NCBI RefSeq assembly: GCF_014200595.1
Contig: NZ_JACHCG010000004.1
Coordinates: forward strand, 434,001-498,000
Source: Pedobacter cryoconitis
GTDB lineage: Bacteria > Bacteroidota > Bacteroidia > Sphingobacteriales > Sphingobacteriaceae
Direction: 5' to 3'
DNA length: 64,000 nt
Shown here in pieces: positions 1-9,160 of this stretch. Position 1 is the first letter of the stretch. Every line of letters begins with the position of its first letter. The translations under genes and the position numbers were made by a program. The notes beneath the pieces were generated by a model. It searched no databases. It was not told the DNA's origin and saw only the letters and a program-made list of their open reading frames with translations.

Positions 1-519
1 CTTTAGTTTCAGATACATTTCTGCGATTTCATCCTGTCCGTCACGGCTGTCTATATTGACACAGAATCCTGCGGGTGTAGCATGGGTAATTGGTACGGTA
101 GTTACACAGCCCACTTTTTTACCACTCTGTTTAAATTTCTGTAAAATTGGCTGTGGCATTTCTCCTTTCGGGCCCACGTTTAAAGATCCGTTTTTAACAC
201 GCATCCCTCCGCCCCACGAAGAGCTCGCAGCAGCAGAATCTGTAACCAGTGAACTTGCTGAGGCCGTATCCATCAGGGCACGGGTAACTTTTGAATCTTT
301 ATATAATTGTATCCAGTTTGTGCTTTTACCAAAGGTGCGGTTTGCATAAAGGTCCGCCATGTTTAAAGTCCCGATACTCATTCCATCGCTCACCAGCATA
401 ATAATGTTCTTCGCTTTTTTTGCAAATGGTTTCGATTGGGCCAGCAAATCTGCTGGTGATAAAAAAGGCAAGCCTATTCCGGCTAATAAACCTCCTTTTA
501 ATAGTGATCTTCTGTTCAT
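1..519 (-). CDS. alkaline phosphatase, N-terminal part (cut by window edge)
   Basis: Reading the minus strand from the ATG at 517-519 gives an open frame that runs off base 1, so about 173 N-terminal residues are present. It starts MNRRSLLKGG, a twin-arginine-like signal, and an export region follows up to about residue 28. The segment LVSDGMS (Asp45) matches the first metal ligand of the PhoA-type alkaline phosphatase fold. VTDSAA (Asp94-Ser95) matches the phosphorylated serine motif, and THATPA follows later. The likely role is release of phosphate from phosphomonoesters in the periplasm or outside the cell. The C-terminal metal ligands lie outside the window. A second alkaline phosphatase, fused to a GDPD-like domain, lies at 52999-54843. 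The family call is firm; the substrate is unknown. Confidence 0.88.
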   Translation of the reverse strand, partial: MNRRSLLKGGLLAGIGLPFLSPADLLAQSKPFAKKAKNIIMLVSDGMSIGTLNMADLYANRTFGKSTNWIQLYKDSKVTRALMDTASASSLVTDSAAASSSWGGGMRVKNGSLNVGPKGEMPQPILQKFKQSGKKVGCVTTVPITHATPAGFCVNIDSRDGQDEIAEMYLKLK

Positions 520-607
520 GTGTGTGTGCAATTAGTGACAGCAAAAGTATCTTTCACCTATGCGCTTAACTTGAACCTGGCATTACCATATTGTTAATAA
601 AAACAAA

Positions 608-643
608 AAAACCGCCTGTTTCTCTAAAAAACAGGCGGTTTCA
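608..643 (-). terminator. intrinsic terminator after the FucP-like permease gene
   Basis: A 12-bp perfect inverted repeat (AACCGCCTGTTT and AAACAGGCGGTT) encloses a 7-nt loop. On the minus strand it is followed by a T-rich run, as expected for the end of the permease transcript. It lies 18 bases past that gene's stop codon. Confidence 0.85.
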
Positions 644-660
644 AGCTTAATATGAGTTGA

Positions 661-2073
661 TTAGTGATTTGTACGGACGACACCGCCTTCTGCACCATGG
701 CCACGTTTGGCGCAGTATAATCCGAAAATCAGGATATATAAATAGCATAATGCTGGTAGAATGAATGAGGTTTGGATACCCATTGAATCGGCAATACTAC
801 CTTGAACCAGTGGCAATAAAGCACCTCCTAAAATCGCCATAACCAGCAAAGAAGACCCTTGACTCACGTATTTTCCTAATCCCGAAATTGACAGGGTATA
901 GATATTGGAGAACATAATCGAGTTAAATAACCCGATTCCTAAAATAGGGTATAAGGCCATGTTGCCTTTGCTGAAAATAGAAACAAGTAATAAAGCGATA
1001 TTCACGGCTGCAAAGATTACCAGTGTACGTGCAGGAGCAGATTTACCGATCACAAAAGCCACAATATTCAATACAATAAAGACGATAAAGAAACTGGTTT
1101 GTGCAAAGGTCAGGTCAACGATACTGAAGACTAATAAATAGACAGCAGCAGCGGCAAGAACCATATAAATAAACTTTTTGGTTTGTGGCAATTCACTTAA
1201 AGAAATTGCGCCCAGGAACCTTCCGATCATTGCTCCTCCCCAATACAGGGCAAGGTAATTTTTACTGACTACTTCTGTCAGGTTGGTTACATCTGGTTGC
1301 TCCATAAAAGCAATCAGCAAACTTCCTATACCTACTTCGGCACCTACGTAACAGAAAATCCCAAATATCCCCATTTTTAATTGCGGGAATTTCAATGCGC
1401 CCAGGCCTCTTTCTGAAGATTCTTCGCTGCTGAAAGATGGCAATTTAACCCGGCTGATGATCAGCGCAAGCACGACAAGGATACCAGCAAAAATCAGGTA
1501 AGGAATACGGGTAGAATCTGCCGATGCAGTACCATTTTTTTCCAGGAACAGGGTAAATATTAAATGGCCACCAAGAATTGGGGCAATAGTTGTTCCGAAT
1601 GAGTTAAAGGCCTGAGTCAGGTTTAAACGACTGGAAGCACTTTCTTCTGGCCCTAATAAAGTTACATAAGCATTTGCAGTGATCTGCAAGATTGTAAACC
1701 CTAAGCCCAGTACAAATAAGGCAGCTAAAAAGACGCCATAAATAGAAAGGGTTGCGGCGGGATAAAATAAGCAGCAGCCGACAGCAGAAAGCAGCACTCC
1801 TGCAATAATTCCTTTTTTATAACCGACTTTGTTAACAGGATCTCCGTTAAAGTAGGAGATCAGGAAGTAAATTAATGATCCGATAAAATAAGCACCAAAA
1901 AAGGCGAACTGTACCAGCATTGACTGTTGAAAGTTTAAATTAAACTGAACTTTTAAGTGCGGGATTAAAATATCATTCATGCAGGTAATAAATCCCCACA
2001 TAAAGAAAAGGAGCGTCATTGTAACAAGCGGGATAATAGAACTATTTTTTTTAACGGGAGTAGTGGTTTCCAT
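661..2073 (-). CDS. FucP/GluP-type sugar:H+ symporter (MFS)
   Basis: This 470-residue inner-membrane protein has about twelve hydrophobic segments. The first follows a short polar N-terminus (MTLLFFMWGFITCMNDIL). That N-terminal helix with its FMWGF..CMNDIL signature, and the later LGLGFTILQITANAYV and SRLNLTQAFNSFGTTIAP motifs, are typical of the fucose/glucose/galactose permease branch of the major facilitator superfamily. Proton-coupled hexose or deoxyhexose import is the expected role. The exact sugar cannot be read from sequence, so no symbol is given. It is monocistronic: a terminator follows it, and it is divergent from dgkA across about 190 bp. Length is normal to slightly long for the family. 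Confidence 0.88.
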   Translation of the reverse strand: METTTPVKKNSSIIPLVTMTLLFFMWGFITCMNDILIPHLKVQFNLNFQQSMLVQFAFFGAYFIGSLIYFLISYFNGDPVNKVGYKKGIIAGVLLSAVGCCLFYPAATLSIYGVFLAALFVLGLGFTILQITANAYVTLLGPEESASSRLNLTQAFNSFGTTIAPILGGHLIFTLFLEKNGTASADSTRIPYLIFAGILVVLALIISRVKLPSFSSEESSERGLGALKFPQLKMGIFGIFCYVGAEVGIGSLLIAFMEQPDVTNLTEVVSKNYLALYWGGAMIGRFLGAISLSELPQTKKFIYMVLAAAAVYLLVFSIVDLTFAQTSFFIVFIVLNIVAFVIGKSAPARTLVIFAAVNIALLLVSIFSKGNMALYPILGIGLFNSIMFSNIYTLSISGLGKYVSQGSSLLVMAILGGALLPLVQGSIADSMGIQTSFILPALCYLYILIFGLYCAKRGHGAEGGVVRTNH

Positions 2074-2267
2074 GTTTGATTAAAATATCTGAATTAGTTA
2101 AAGCGAAAAGGCCTTGTTTAATATCTCCTAAATCGAATCAGCAAATAAAGGAAAATAAACTGTTTCTTGAATAAGAAATTGTGTTGATTAGGTAAAAATA
2201 ACGATGTAAGCGGGTATTAAAGTCAAATATTAGTTTTTCTTTATAAGTTTGATGATAAGCTGATACT

Positions 2268-2615
2268 ATGCGAAGATTAATCAAGAGTTTTGGGTATGCG
2301 TTATCCGGAATCGCTTATACGGTAAAAACGCAAATGAACTTTCAAATTCACCTGGTAGCAACGATACTGGTTGGAATTGCAGGGTGGTATTTGCAATTAT
2401 CTGGCAATGAGTGGCTATGGATTGTTTTGGCGATAGGACTTGTTTTAGTTGCCGAACTTTTAAATACAGCAATTGAGTTATTGGTTGACCTGGTTTCGCC
2501 GGATTTCAATGTTCAGGCCGGAAAAGTCAAGGATGTGGCTGCGGGAGCTGTCATTGTTGCGGCTTTCATTTCTGTAATTATAGCAGCTATTATTTTTATC
2601 CCAAAATTGATCTGA
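2268..2615 (+). CDS. dgkA: diacylglycerol kinase / undecaprenol kinase family protein
   Basis: This 115-residue integral membrane protein has three hydrophobic helices. The helix-2/3 motif AELLNTAIELLVDLV and the following KVKDVAAGAV are the ATP- and lipid-binding signature of the prokaryotic DgkA family. In many non-proteobacteria these enzymes phosphorylate undecaprenol or diacylglycerol, recycling lipid carrier for cell-wall synthesis. The ATG is well placed and the stop lies one base before the recO start, so the two genes are probably cotranscribed. Whether the substrate is diacylglycerol or undecaprenol is not decided by the sequence. Confidence 0.9.
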   Translation: MRRLIKSFGYALSGIAYTVKTQMNFQIHLVATILVGIAGWYLQLSGNEWLWIVLAIGLVLVAELLNTAIELLVDLVSPDFNVQAGKVKDVAAGAVIVAAFISVIIAAIIFIPKLI

Positions 2616-2616
2616 T

Positions 2617-3342
2617 ATGCTCCACAAAACCCGTGGAATAGTTTTAAAAACAACTTTATACAGCGAAAGCAGTGTAGTGGTACAAATATTTACGGCTAAA
2701 TTCGGCATTCAGTCTTATATGGTTAATGGGGTAAAGAAGCCAAAGGCGAAGATCCGGATGAATATGCTACAGGCACTTCATCTGGTCGATATGGTAGTTT
2801 ACCATAAAACAAATTCCAGTATTCAGCGGATTTCTGAACTCAGGCCTTCTCCTGTATTCCGGACTATTCCTTATGATATTATCAAAAGTACGATCGTGAT
2901 GTTCCTGAACGAAGTGCTTTATAAAAGTATCCGTCAGCAACATGCGGATGAGAATATCTTTGATTACATTTTCAATGCGGTTTCCTGGTTTGATGAAACA
3001 GATGCGGCAAGTGCGAACTTCCATCTTGCTTTTTTACTGAAGTTATCCCGGTTTTTAGGTTTTGCACCAAGCACAGAGACTAAAAGTGACCAGAGTTATT
3101 TCGATTTGCAGGAAGGTGAATTCAAGTCTTTGCCTCCTGTTCACCCCTATTTTATAGAAAAAACAGCGGCAGAATTATTTATTTCTTTGTTCACGACTCC
3201 TTTTGAAAAATTAAATGAAATAAAAATAGACAACGCGACAAGAAGACTTGTTCTCGATAAAATACTGATATACTACACCTTACATACCGCTTCTTTTGGC
3301 GAAATAAAATCTCACCAGGTATTGGAAGAGATCTTATCTTAA
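2617..3342 (+). CDS. recO: DNA repair protein RecO
   Basis: This 241-residue protein has the RecO layout. An N-terminal OB fold begins MLHKTRGIVLKTTLYSESS and contains the IFTAKFGIQSYMVNGVK strand. A helical C-terminal half with LLKLSRFLGFAP follows. RecO helps load RecA on SSB-coated single-stranded DNA in the RecFOR pathway and in gap repair. Family length is about 240 residues, so it is complete. The zinc-binding cysteines found in some RecO proteins are absent, which is common in Bacteroidota. It directly follows dgkA with one base between stop and start. Confidence 0.92.
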   Translation: MLHKTRGIVLKTTLYSESSVVVQIFTAKFGIQSYMVNGVKKPKAKIRMNMLQALHLVDMVVYHKTNSSIQRISELRPSPVFRTIPYDIIKSTIVMFLNEVLYKSIRQQHADENIFDYIFNAVSWFDETDAASANFHLAFLLKLSRFLGFAPSTETKSDQSYFDLQEGEFKSLPPVHPYFIEKTAAELFISLFTTPFEKLNEIKIDNATRRLVLDKILIYYTLHTASFGEIKSHQVLEEILS

Positions 3343-3357
3343 AAATATTAAAAAAGT

Positions 3358-3388
3358 TTTGGAGTTTTAGTTTAGAGGTGTATATTTG
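3358..3388 (+). promoter_or_regulatory. Bacteroidota-type promoter for the tRNA-Val pair
   Basis: A -33 TTTTGG element precedes a perfect -7 box TATATTTG (3381-3388), with 19 bp between TTG and the -7 box. This matches the TTTG-n(19-21)-TAnnTTTG consensus of the Bacteroidota housekeeping sigma factor. The first tRNA starts about 60 bp downstream. Confidence 0.7.
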
Positions 3389-3447
3389 CACTCCCAACAA
3401 CGAAGAAGGTTATTCAAATAGCAGAAAACAATGAGGGAAGAACCAAG

Positions 3448-3525
3448 GGGAGATTAGCTCAGCTGGTTCAGAGCACCTGCCTTACAAGCAGGGGGTCACT
3501 GGTTCGAACCCAGTATCTCCCACCA
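3448..3525 (+). tRNA. tRNA-Val (anticodon UAC), CCA encoded
   Basis: The cloverleaf is complete. The acceptor stem GGGAGAT pairs with ATCTCCC, the D stem is GCTC/GAGC, and the anticodon stem CCTGC/GCAGG holds the loop CTTACAA. The T arm contains GGTTCGAACC. Loop positions 34-36 read TAC, so it decodes GUA and probably other valine codons. A CCA end is encoded at 3523-3525. Confidence 0.95.
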
Positions 3526-3562
3526 AAAAAGCCCGCCAGGCTGTTACATGGCAAGAACCAAA

Positions 3563-3637
3563 GGGAGATTAGCTCAGCTGGTTCAGAGCACCTGCCTTAC
3601 AAGCAGGGGGTCACTGGTTCGAACCCAGTATCTCCCA
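3563..3637 (+). tRNA. tRNA-Val (anticodon UAC), CCA not encoded
   Basis: The body is identical to the upstream tRNA-Val copy, with anticodon TAC in the loop CTTACAA. The discriminator A at 3637 is followed by CTT rather than CCA, so this copy needs the CCA-adding enzyme. A strong terminator begins five bases later, making this the last gene of the two-tRNA transcript. Confidence 0.95.
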
Positions 3638-3641
3638 CTTC

Positions 3642-3676
3642 AAAAAGCCTTTCAGTAATACTGAAAGGCTTTTTTG
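3642..3676 (+). terminator. intrinsic terminator of the tRNA-Val transcript
   Basis: The repeat AAGCCTTTCAG pairs with CTGAAAGGCTT around a TAATA loop and is followed by a T6 run. It lies immediately after the second tRNA. Confidence 0.88.
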
Positions 3677-3919
3677 TTACCTATCAATTCTGGATCTCCA
3701 AGGCATTTCAAGCTATATGCGGATCAATTCATAAACTTGTGGATCAGGGATTAAATTTCAAGTTTTGGGTTTGATATTTTCTTAGTTCAAAGCAGATGGT
3801 TACGGTTCTTTAATAAGCTAATTACTCCCTGATTTTATATTTCAATTTATGTCCGCAGGTTAGTTTTCCACAAATACAATAATTAATATTATCCTAACAC
3901 GAGAGCTTTTTAATCCTTA

Positions 3920-3927
3920 TATTTTTG
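3920..3927 (+). promoter_or_regulatory. candidate -7 box for the large secreted PHP protein
   Basis: TATTTTTG fits the TAnnTTTG -7 consensus and lies 24 bp before the ATG at 3951. No clear TTTG is seen at the -33 distance. The rest of the 3677-3950 gap shows no gene. Confidence 0.4.
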
Positions 3928-3950
3928 TCCGTTAAACAAAAATTTCAGAT

Positions 3951-6900
3951 ATGAAAAAAACGCTACTCTTAATCTTATTGTTTTCAGGCCTTTTTCTCCC
4001 GGCCCAGCTGTTCGCTCAGCTGGTCAGCTGGAACTTTACAGGGCCTGGTTCTTTAAACACTGCCACAGCTAATGTAGCTGACCCCGGACTTTCCTTTACC
4101 CCAATATTGACACGTTCTACAGCAGCAGTTGCCAGCGCAGGTGCCAACTCTTTCAGAACAGTTAAATTCGGAAATACAGGTATTTCAATTACCAGCCCCA
4201 ACTATTTTGAGTTTACACTCTCTGCTGCTGCCGGTAAAAAGATGTCTTTATCCACCATAGATGCTGCCTATCAGGGTACTGCGGGTTATTTTGCAGGTGC
4301 AGGCGCGTCCAATCAATTCGCCTATAGCCTGGACAACACGACATTCACTTTGATTGGCTCACCAACTATCATTACAAAAACAGGTGCTGCCCCGGTAGTT
4401 TATCCGACTATCGATATCTCAGGCATTGCTGCATTGCAAAATGTACCTGCGGGAATGACGGTCACTTTTCGTTATTTTGCCAGTGGACAAACCTCTACAG
4501 GCGGATGGGGCTTCTTCTCCCCTGACGCCAGCCAGGGATTAAAAATTGGAGGTACGATTACTGCGCTTGGCGGCGGTACAGATACCACTCCTCCGGTCAA
4601 TGCTTCCGGTTATCCTAAAACCAGCGCAATTACCTCAACCGCTGTTGACCTGTCAAGCAATATCAATGAAGATGGAACTACTTATTATGTTTTAATCCCC
4701 GCTACAGGAACAGCACCATTAACGGCCGCTCAAATTAAAGCGGGTACAGATGGAAGCGGAAACCCTGCATTTAAATCCGGATCTTTAATCAATACACCAA
4801 ATTCAGATGCGGTCGTTACACTAAATGGTTTAAATGCCGCTACTGCTTATAAAATATATGTGATATCGGCCGATGCCGCAACCACACCAAACATCCAGAC
4901 TACTTTTACTACGCTGAATGTCACCACAGGCACTGCCGATTTAACACCTCCTGTTTTTACAGCAACTTATCCGAAACTGAGTAATATTGCAGCCAATTCA
5001 ATTACGCTGCTCAGCAATATCAATGAAACAGGAACAACATATTATGTAGTAACTCCTGCTACGGGAACAGCACCATTAACTCCCGTACAGGTTAAAAATG
5101 GCCTGGACGGTACTGGAAGCCCTGCTTTCAAAGCCGGATCTTTTGCCAATACACCAAATACTGAAGTTTCAGCAAACCTGGCTGGATTAAGTTCATCTAC
5201 TGCTTACAAGATTTATGTAGTTGCAGCAGATGCAGCTTCTACCCCGAACCTGCAAACTACGATAACTACACTTACTGCAACAACTATTGGTACGCCACTG
5301 GTCAGCGCCCCGGTTATCATCAGTCAATATTATGAAGGTACATCTGTCAATAAATGGATCGAATTAACTAACCTGAGCAATGCACCTGTAAATACTGCTT
5401 CCCCGCAGTTAAAATTGGCGCTGTATAATATTTCGGGCGATGCAGGAAATATTAATATCACACCTGCCCCATCCCAAACAATGGATCTGAATGTGATTAT
5501 TCCCGCTCAGGGCTCTGTATTGATCGGAAATACCGGTAATGGAAATGAAGTCCCTTATTTAACAGCAACCAGTGCAGCACAAACCAGTAATGCTGTCATT
5601 AATTTTAATGGAAATGATGGTGTAGCGTTATTGGATGCGTCCAACAATATTATAGATGCATTTGGACAGGGTGTAAATGCAAAAGATGTCTCTTATGTTA
5701 GAAATATCACTGTCACAGCACCCAGCCCAACTTTTATCGTTGAGGACTGGACAAGATTACCACTTGCTATTGTTCAGAATGCGAGTGATGATGATGACCT
5801 TAATGGTTTAGGGGTACATTTTCCACCTAACTTATCGCCTTGTGCTGCACCAACTGTAGCTGCGGCTGATTTAACTTTCAGCAAGGTCAATACCAGTAGT
5901 ATTACTTTATCTTTTACGGCTTCTACAGCTGCAAATGAGTACCTGATTATCCGCAGCACAAGCAGCACTTTAACAGCAATGCCACAGGATGGAACTGTTT
6001 ACAACCCGGGCACTGCAATAGGCGGCGGTACGGTTGCAGGTCGTATTGTTAATACAACTTTAACTGACCTCAACTTAACCAGCTCTACTAAATACTATTA
6101 TTTTATTTTCCCATTAAACAATGTTTCCTGTACAGGTGGGCCAAAATATCTGTTTACAAACTATCTGACCGCAAACCAGACTACAGCGACCTTATCAGTT
6201 TGTGCAACGCCAGTTAGCCAGCCTTCGGACTTTACGGTAACTTCTTCTAATTATAACTTTATCCAGGGTAGTTATCAGCCCGCAGCAGCGGCGGACGAAT
6301 ATCTGGTGGTGATGAGTACCAGCAGTAATTTGACCGCCAATCCACTGAATCAAACTATTTACAATATTGGTGATCAGCTTGGCGGAGGGACAGTTATTAA
6401 AAGAGGGACAGGCAATAGTTTCATCAGAAGCGGACTTGCCCAAAACACAACTTATTATTTTTACATTTTTGCCCTGAACAGCAGTTGCAGTGGCGGCCCG
6501 CTTTATTTAACGGCTGCTCCGCTTACCGGCATGCAAAAAACGGGTGTCTTAGATGCAGACAACTTAAATTTCTATTATGGAAACCTGCATAGTCACAGCA
6601 GTTATTCTGATGGAAACAAAGACGACAAAACTAAAAAACCTGAAGACGATTATGCATTTGCCAAGAACTCCATGAAAATGGACTTTTTAGGGATTTCTGA
6701 GCATAACCATACACAAGCAGGCATGTCACTCGCTTATTGGAAGCCCGGTATCGAAGCTGCCAAAAATGCAACAACTTCAACTTTCCTTGCCCTGCATGGA
6801 ATGGAATGGGGTGTAATTAGTGGCGGTGGCCACGTGATCGTTTATGGTATCGATTCTTTGATCGGATGGGAAGCTGGCGAGAACCAGATCTTTGTTCCTA

Positions 6901-9146
6901 AAAGCACCTATACAGGTAATAATGGCTTATTTAAAGTTATTAACCGTCATGGCCTGAATGCGATTGCAACACTTGCTCACCCGAATACAACGGATTACAA
7001 CAATATTTCAGCTACTTATGACCTGAGTGCAGATAGTGCAATTGTAGGCGCTGCTTTAGAAAGCGGGCCTGCATTTTCAACCAACCTTACTTATTCTGAC
7101 CCGGCCAGTTCAATGAGCTACCTGAGTTATTATAACAGGATGCTTGCCAGAGGATATCATTTGGGTGCAACTATAGATCATGATAACCACAATATGACTT
7201 TTGGACGCCATACACGCGCCAGATTAGTTGTACTGGCACCAGCATTAACAGAAAATGATTTGCTGGACGCCATGAAGAAAATGCGCTTTTACGCTTCTGA
7301 AGATTCAGCTGCAAAAGTCACTTTCTTATTGAATAAAGAGCCGGTAGGCAGTGTATTTACAGGTGTAGGGACACCAGAGATTTCTGTGAGTACAGCAACT
7401 ACAAGTCCTGTTTCCAGTATTAAATTATTTTATGGTACACCGGGCACGGGTGTGAACCCTGTTCAGGTAACCAGCAGCAGTTCTGGAACTTTAAGTTTCA
7501 AGCATGAAGCTTTAGCAAATCTGGCAACGGGTTATTATTATGCAGATATTGTAGAAGCTGATGGCAGCAGGATCATTACTTCCCCAATCTGGTATAGCCG
7601 TGATGACAGTTATGTTAAAAAAACACAGACGATCACTTTTGCTCCTGAAAGAAGCGCAACTTACGGAGACCCTGACCTGGAAATCGGTGCAAGCAGTGAT
7701 AACCCAGCTATTAAGCTAACTTATACAACCAGCGACCCTAAAAAGGCGACCATCACAGATGGCAAAATACAAATCCATAGTGCGGGTAAAGTTACACTGA
7801 CAGCAAATCAAAAAGGTGACGCTTACTTTAGTGCTGGTACAGCAAGCCAGGTATTGACGATCATTCCAAAATCCATCTTTGTTAAAGCAGAAGGCAAACA
7901 AAAACTGACAGGTATGGCAGATCCTGTATTCACCTATACCACGACTTCAACTTTACTGGATTCGGCTGCTTTTACGGGAAGTCTGACCAGGGCACCAGGA
8001 GAAACTCCTGGAAATTATGCAATCACACAGGGTACACTTGCTTTAGATTCCAACTACCTGATCAATTATACGCCTGCCGCATTAAAGATTCTGGACAGAC
8101 CTTCAGCTCAGATCAGTGGTGATATCCATACCAGTGTTAATGCGCCATCACCTGTAGTTACTTTCACTGCACAGAAAGGGACTGCGCCATTTACATTTAC
8201 TTACCATATCAATACGGGAGCGGATCAGACGGTAACTACCACCGGAAGTACGGCTACACTCAATGTTCCAACCGCAACCGCAGGAAGTTATGTTTATACA
8301 CTGACCAAAATTACCGATGCGAATAGTGCCGAAGTACAAAATTTATCGTCAACGGTTACTGTTCATACTTTGCCAGCCGCTCAAATCACAAGTACGGGTA
8401 ATGTATGTATCAACGGTAAAGCACCAATAGTCACTTTTACAGGGACTGGCGGAACTGCTCCATATACTTTTACTTATAATTTGAATGGAAGCAGTAAAAC
8501 GATTACGACCAGTTCAGCTATCGCAACTGTAGAGGCTCCTTCCAACTATTCAGGTGTATTTACCTATGCGCTGTTAAGTGTTTCGGATACTTATGGAACA
8601 CAGGTTCAAACTGGAAATACAGTAATTACAATCAACGATTTACCAGCTGTACAAATCATCAGTGACAAAGGAGAAAGCATTTCTAAAGGGAGCGTATTGC
8701 AGCTTACTGCAACCGGAGGCGCGAAATATAGCTGGACGGGCAGCGAAATCCTGAGCGGACAGTATACGGCAACAGTAGCGATCAGGCCGAAACAAAGCGG
8801 CACTTATAAAGTGACAGTTACGAATGCCAGTGGCTGTACTGCGGATCAGTCTGTTTACATCACTGTTGTGGATGATTATAAACTGGAAGCCGGAACTTTA
8901 GTTACCCCGAATGGTGATGGTATCAATGATAAGTTCGTGATTAAGAATATCGATTATTACCCGAATAACACGCTTAAATTATTTGATAAAGCGGGCCGCG
9001 TATTTTATACTAAAAGCGCTTATGCGAATGATTGGGATGGTACGGTGAATGGTAGTCCGCTAGCGGAAGGTACCTATTACTACATCCTGGACCTGGGGCC
9101 TGGCTTAGGGACTTTGAAAGGTTATATCAATATTTTAAGAGACTAA
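3951..9146 (+). CDS. giant secreted PHP/CehA-McbA-like metallohydrolase with T9SS sorting domain
   Basis: This 1731-residue protein carries a signal peptide (about residues 1-22, ending LFAQ). Domains in order: a beta-rich module (25-205); two similar repeats, each opening TPP (about 211-330 and 330-450); a lamin-tail-like module with KWIELTNLSNAPVN (454-600); and two fibronectin-like modules (630-865). Next is a PHP-type metallohydrolase (873-1215) with GNLHSHSSYSDG, in which His880 and His882 form the first HxH metal pair, then ISEHNH and TLAHPN. Two MBG-like modules (1225-1385), Ig-like repeats (1385-1640) and a type B gliding-associated C-terminal domain with TPNGDGIND (1645-1731) complete it. 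The last directs export by type IX secretion. The PorP/SprF gene follows 14 bases later. A metal-dependent phosphoesterase or hydrolase role is inferred; the substrate is unknown. Confidence 0.85.
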   Translation: MKKTLLLILLFSGLFLPAQLFAQLVSWNFTGPGSLNTATANVADPGLSFTPILTRSTAAVASAGANSFRTVKFGNTGISITSPNYFEFTLSAAAGKKMSLSTIDAAYQGTAGYFAGAGASNQFAYSLDNTTFTLIGSPTIITKTGAAPVVYPTIDISGIAALQNVPAGMTVTFRYFASGQTSTGGWGFFSPDASQGLKIGGTITALGGGTDTTPPVNASGYPKTSAITSTAVDLSSNINEDGTTYYVLIPATGTAPLTAAQIKAGTDGSGNPAFKSGSLINTPNSDAVVTLNGLNAATAYKIYVISADAATTPNIQTTFTTLNVTTGTADLTPPVFTATYPKLSNIAANSITLLSNINETGTTYYVVTPATGTAPLTPVQVKNGLDGTGSPAFKAGSFANTPNTEVSANLAGLSSSTAYKIYVVAADAASTPNLQTTITTLTATTIGTPLVSAPVIISQYYEGTSVNKWIELTNLSNAPVNTASPQLKLALYNISGDAGNINITPAPSQTMDLNVIIPAQGSVLIGNTGNGNEVPYLTATSAAQTSNAVINFNGNDGVALLDASNNIIDAFGQGVNAKDVSYVRNITVTAPSPTFIVEDWTRLPLAIVQNASDDDDLNGLGVHFPPNLSPCAAPTVAAADLTFSKVNTSSITLSFTASTAANEYLIIRSTSSTLTAMPQDGTVYNPGTAIGGGTVAGRIVNTTLTDLNLTSSTKYYYFIFPLNNVSCTGGPKYLFTNYLTANQTTATLSVCATPVSQPSDFTVTSSNYNFIQGSYQPAAAADEYLVVMSTSSNLTANPLNQTIYNIGDQLGGGTVIKRGTGNSFIRSGLAQNTTYYFYIFALNSSCSGGPLYLTAAPLTGMQKTGVLDADNLNFYYGNLHSHSSYSDGNKDDKTKKPEDDYAFAKNSMKMDFLGISEHNHTQAGMSLAYWKPGIEAAKNATTSTFLALHGMEWGVISGGGHVIVYGIDSLIGWEAGENQIFVPKSTYTGNNGLFKVINRHGLNAIATLAHPNTTDYNNISATYDLSADSAIVGAALESGPAFSTNLTYSDPASSMSYLSYYNRMLARGYHLGATIDHDNHNMTFGRHTRARLVVLAPALTENDLLDAMKKMRFYASEDSAAKVTFLLNKEPVGSVFTGVGTPEISVSTATTSPVSSIKLFYGTPGTGVNPVQVTSSSSGTLSFKHEALANLATGYYYADIVEADGSRIITSPIWYSRDDSYVKKTQTITFAPERSATYGDPDLEIGASSDNPAIKLTYTTSDPKKATITDGKIQIHSAGKVTLTANQKGDAYFSAGTASQVLTIIPKSIFVKAEGKQKLTGMADPVFTYTTTSTLLDSAAFTGSLTRAPGETPGNYAITQGTLALDSNYLINYTPAALKILDRPSAQISGDIHTSVNAPSPVVTFTAQKGTAPFTFTYHINTGADQTVTTTGSTATLNVPTATAGSYVYTLTKITDANSAEVQNLSSTVTVHTLPAAQITSTGNVCINGKAPIVTFTGTGGTAPYTFTYNLNGSSKTITTSSAIATVEAPSNYSGVFTYALLSVSDTYGTQVQTGNTVITINDLPAVQIISDKGESISKGSVLQLTATGGAKYSWTGSEILSGQYTATVAIRPKQSGTYKVTVTNASGCTADQSVYITVVDDYKLEAGTLVTPNGDGINDKFVIKNIDYYPNNTLKLFDKAGRVFYTKSAYANDWDGTVNGSPLAEGTYYYILDLGPGLGTLKGYINILRD
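4581..5285 (+). repeat. internal duplicated module of the secreted PHP protein
   Basis: Two consecutive modules of about 118 codons share TPPV, YPK, SNINE.GTTYYV, ATGTAPLT, NTPN and TAYKIYV. This is an in-frame tandem domain duplication, with DNA similarity lower than protein similarity, so it is old rather than recent. Confidence 0.75.
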
Positions 9147-9160
9147 TTTACGCTAGAAAC

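Larger units (their letters stand above)
3438..3637 (+). repeat. tandem duplication of the tRNA-Val unit
   Basis: Two 85-bp direct copies (3438-3522 and 3553-3637) have a period of 115 bp. They cover the whole tRNA plus nine upstream bases (AAGAACCAA). Only one difference is seen, G at 3447 against A at 3562, just before the tRNA. The copies stop matching at the 3' end, where only the first continues into CCA. Confidence 0.85.

Noticed and set aside
326..544. 72-residue minus-strand frame over the alkaline phosphatase start
   Set aside because: It is in a different frame from the clear alkaline phosphatase coding sequence on the same strand.
3524..3546. Possible hairpin between the two tRNA genes (AGCC/GGCT)
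   Set aside because: The stem is only four pairs and there is no U-run, so termination between the tRNAs is not supported.
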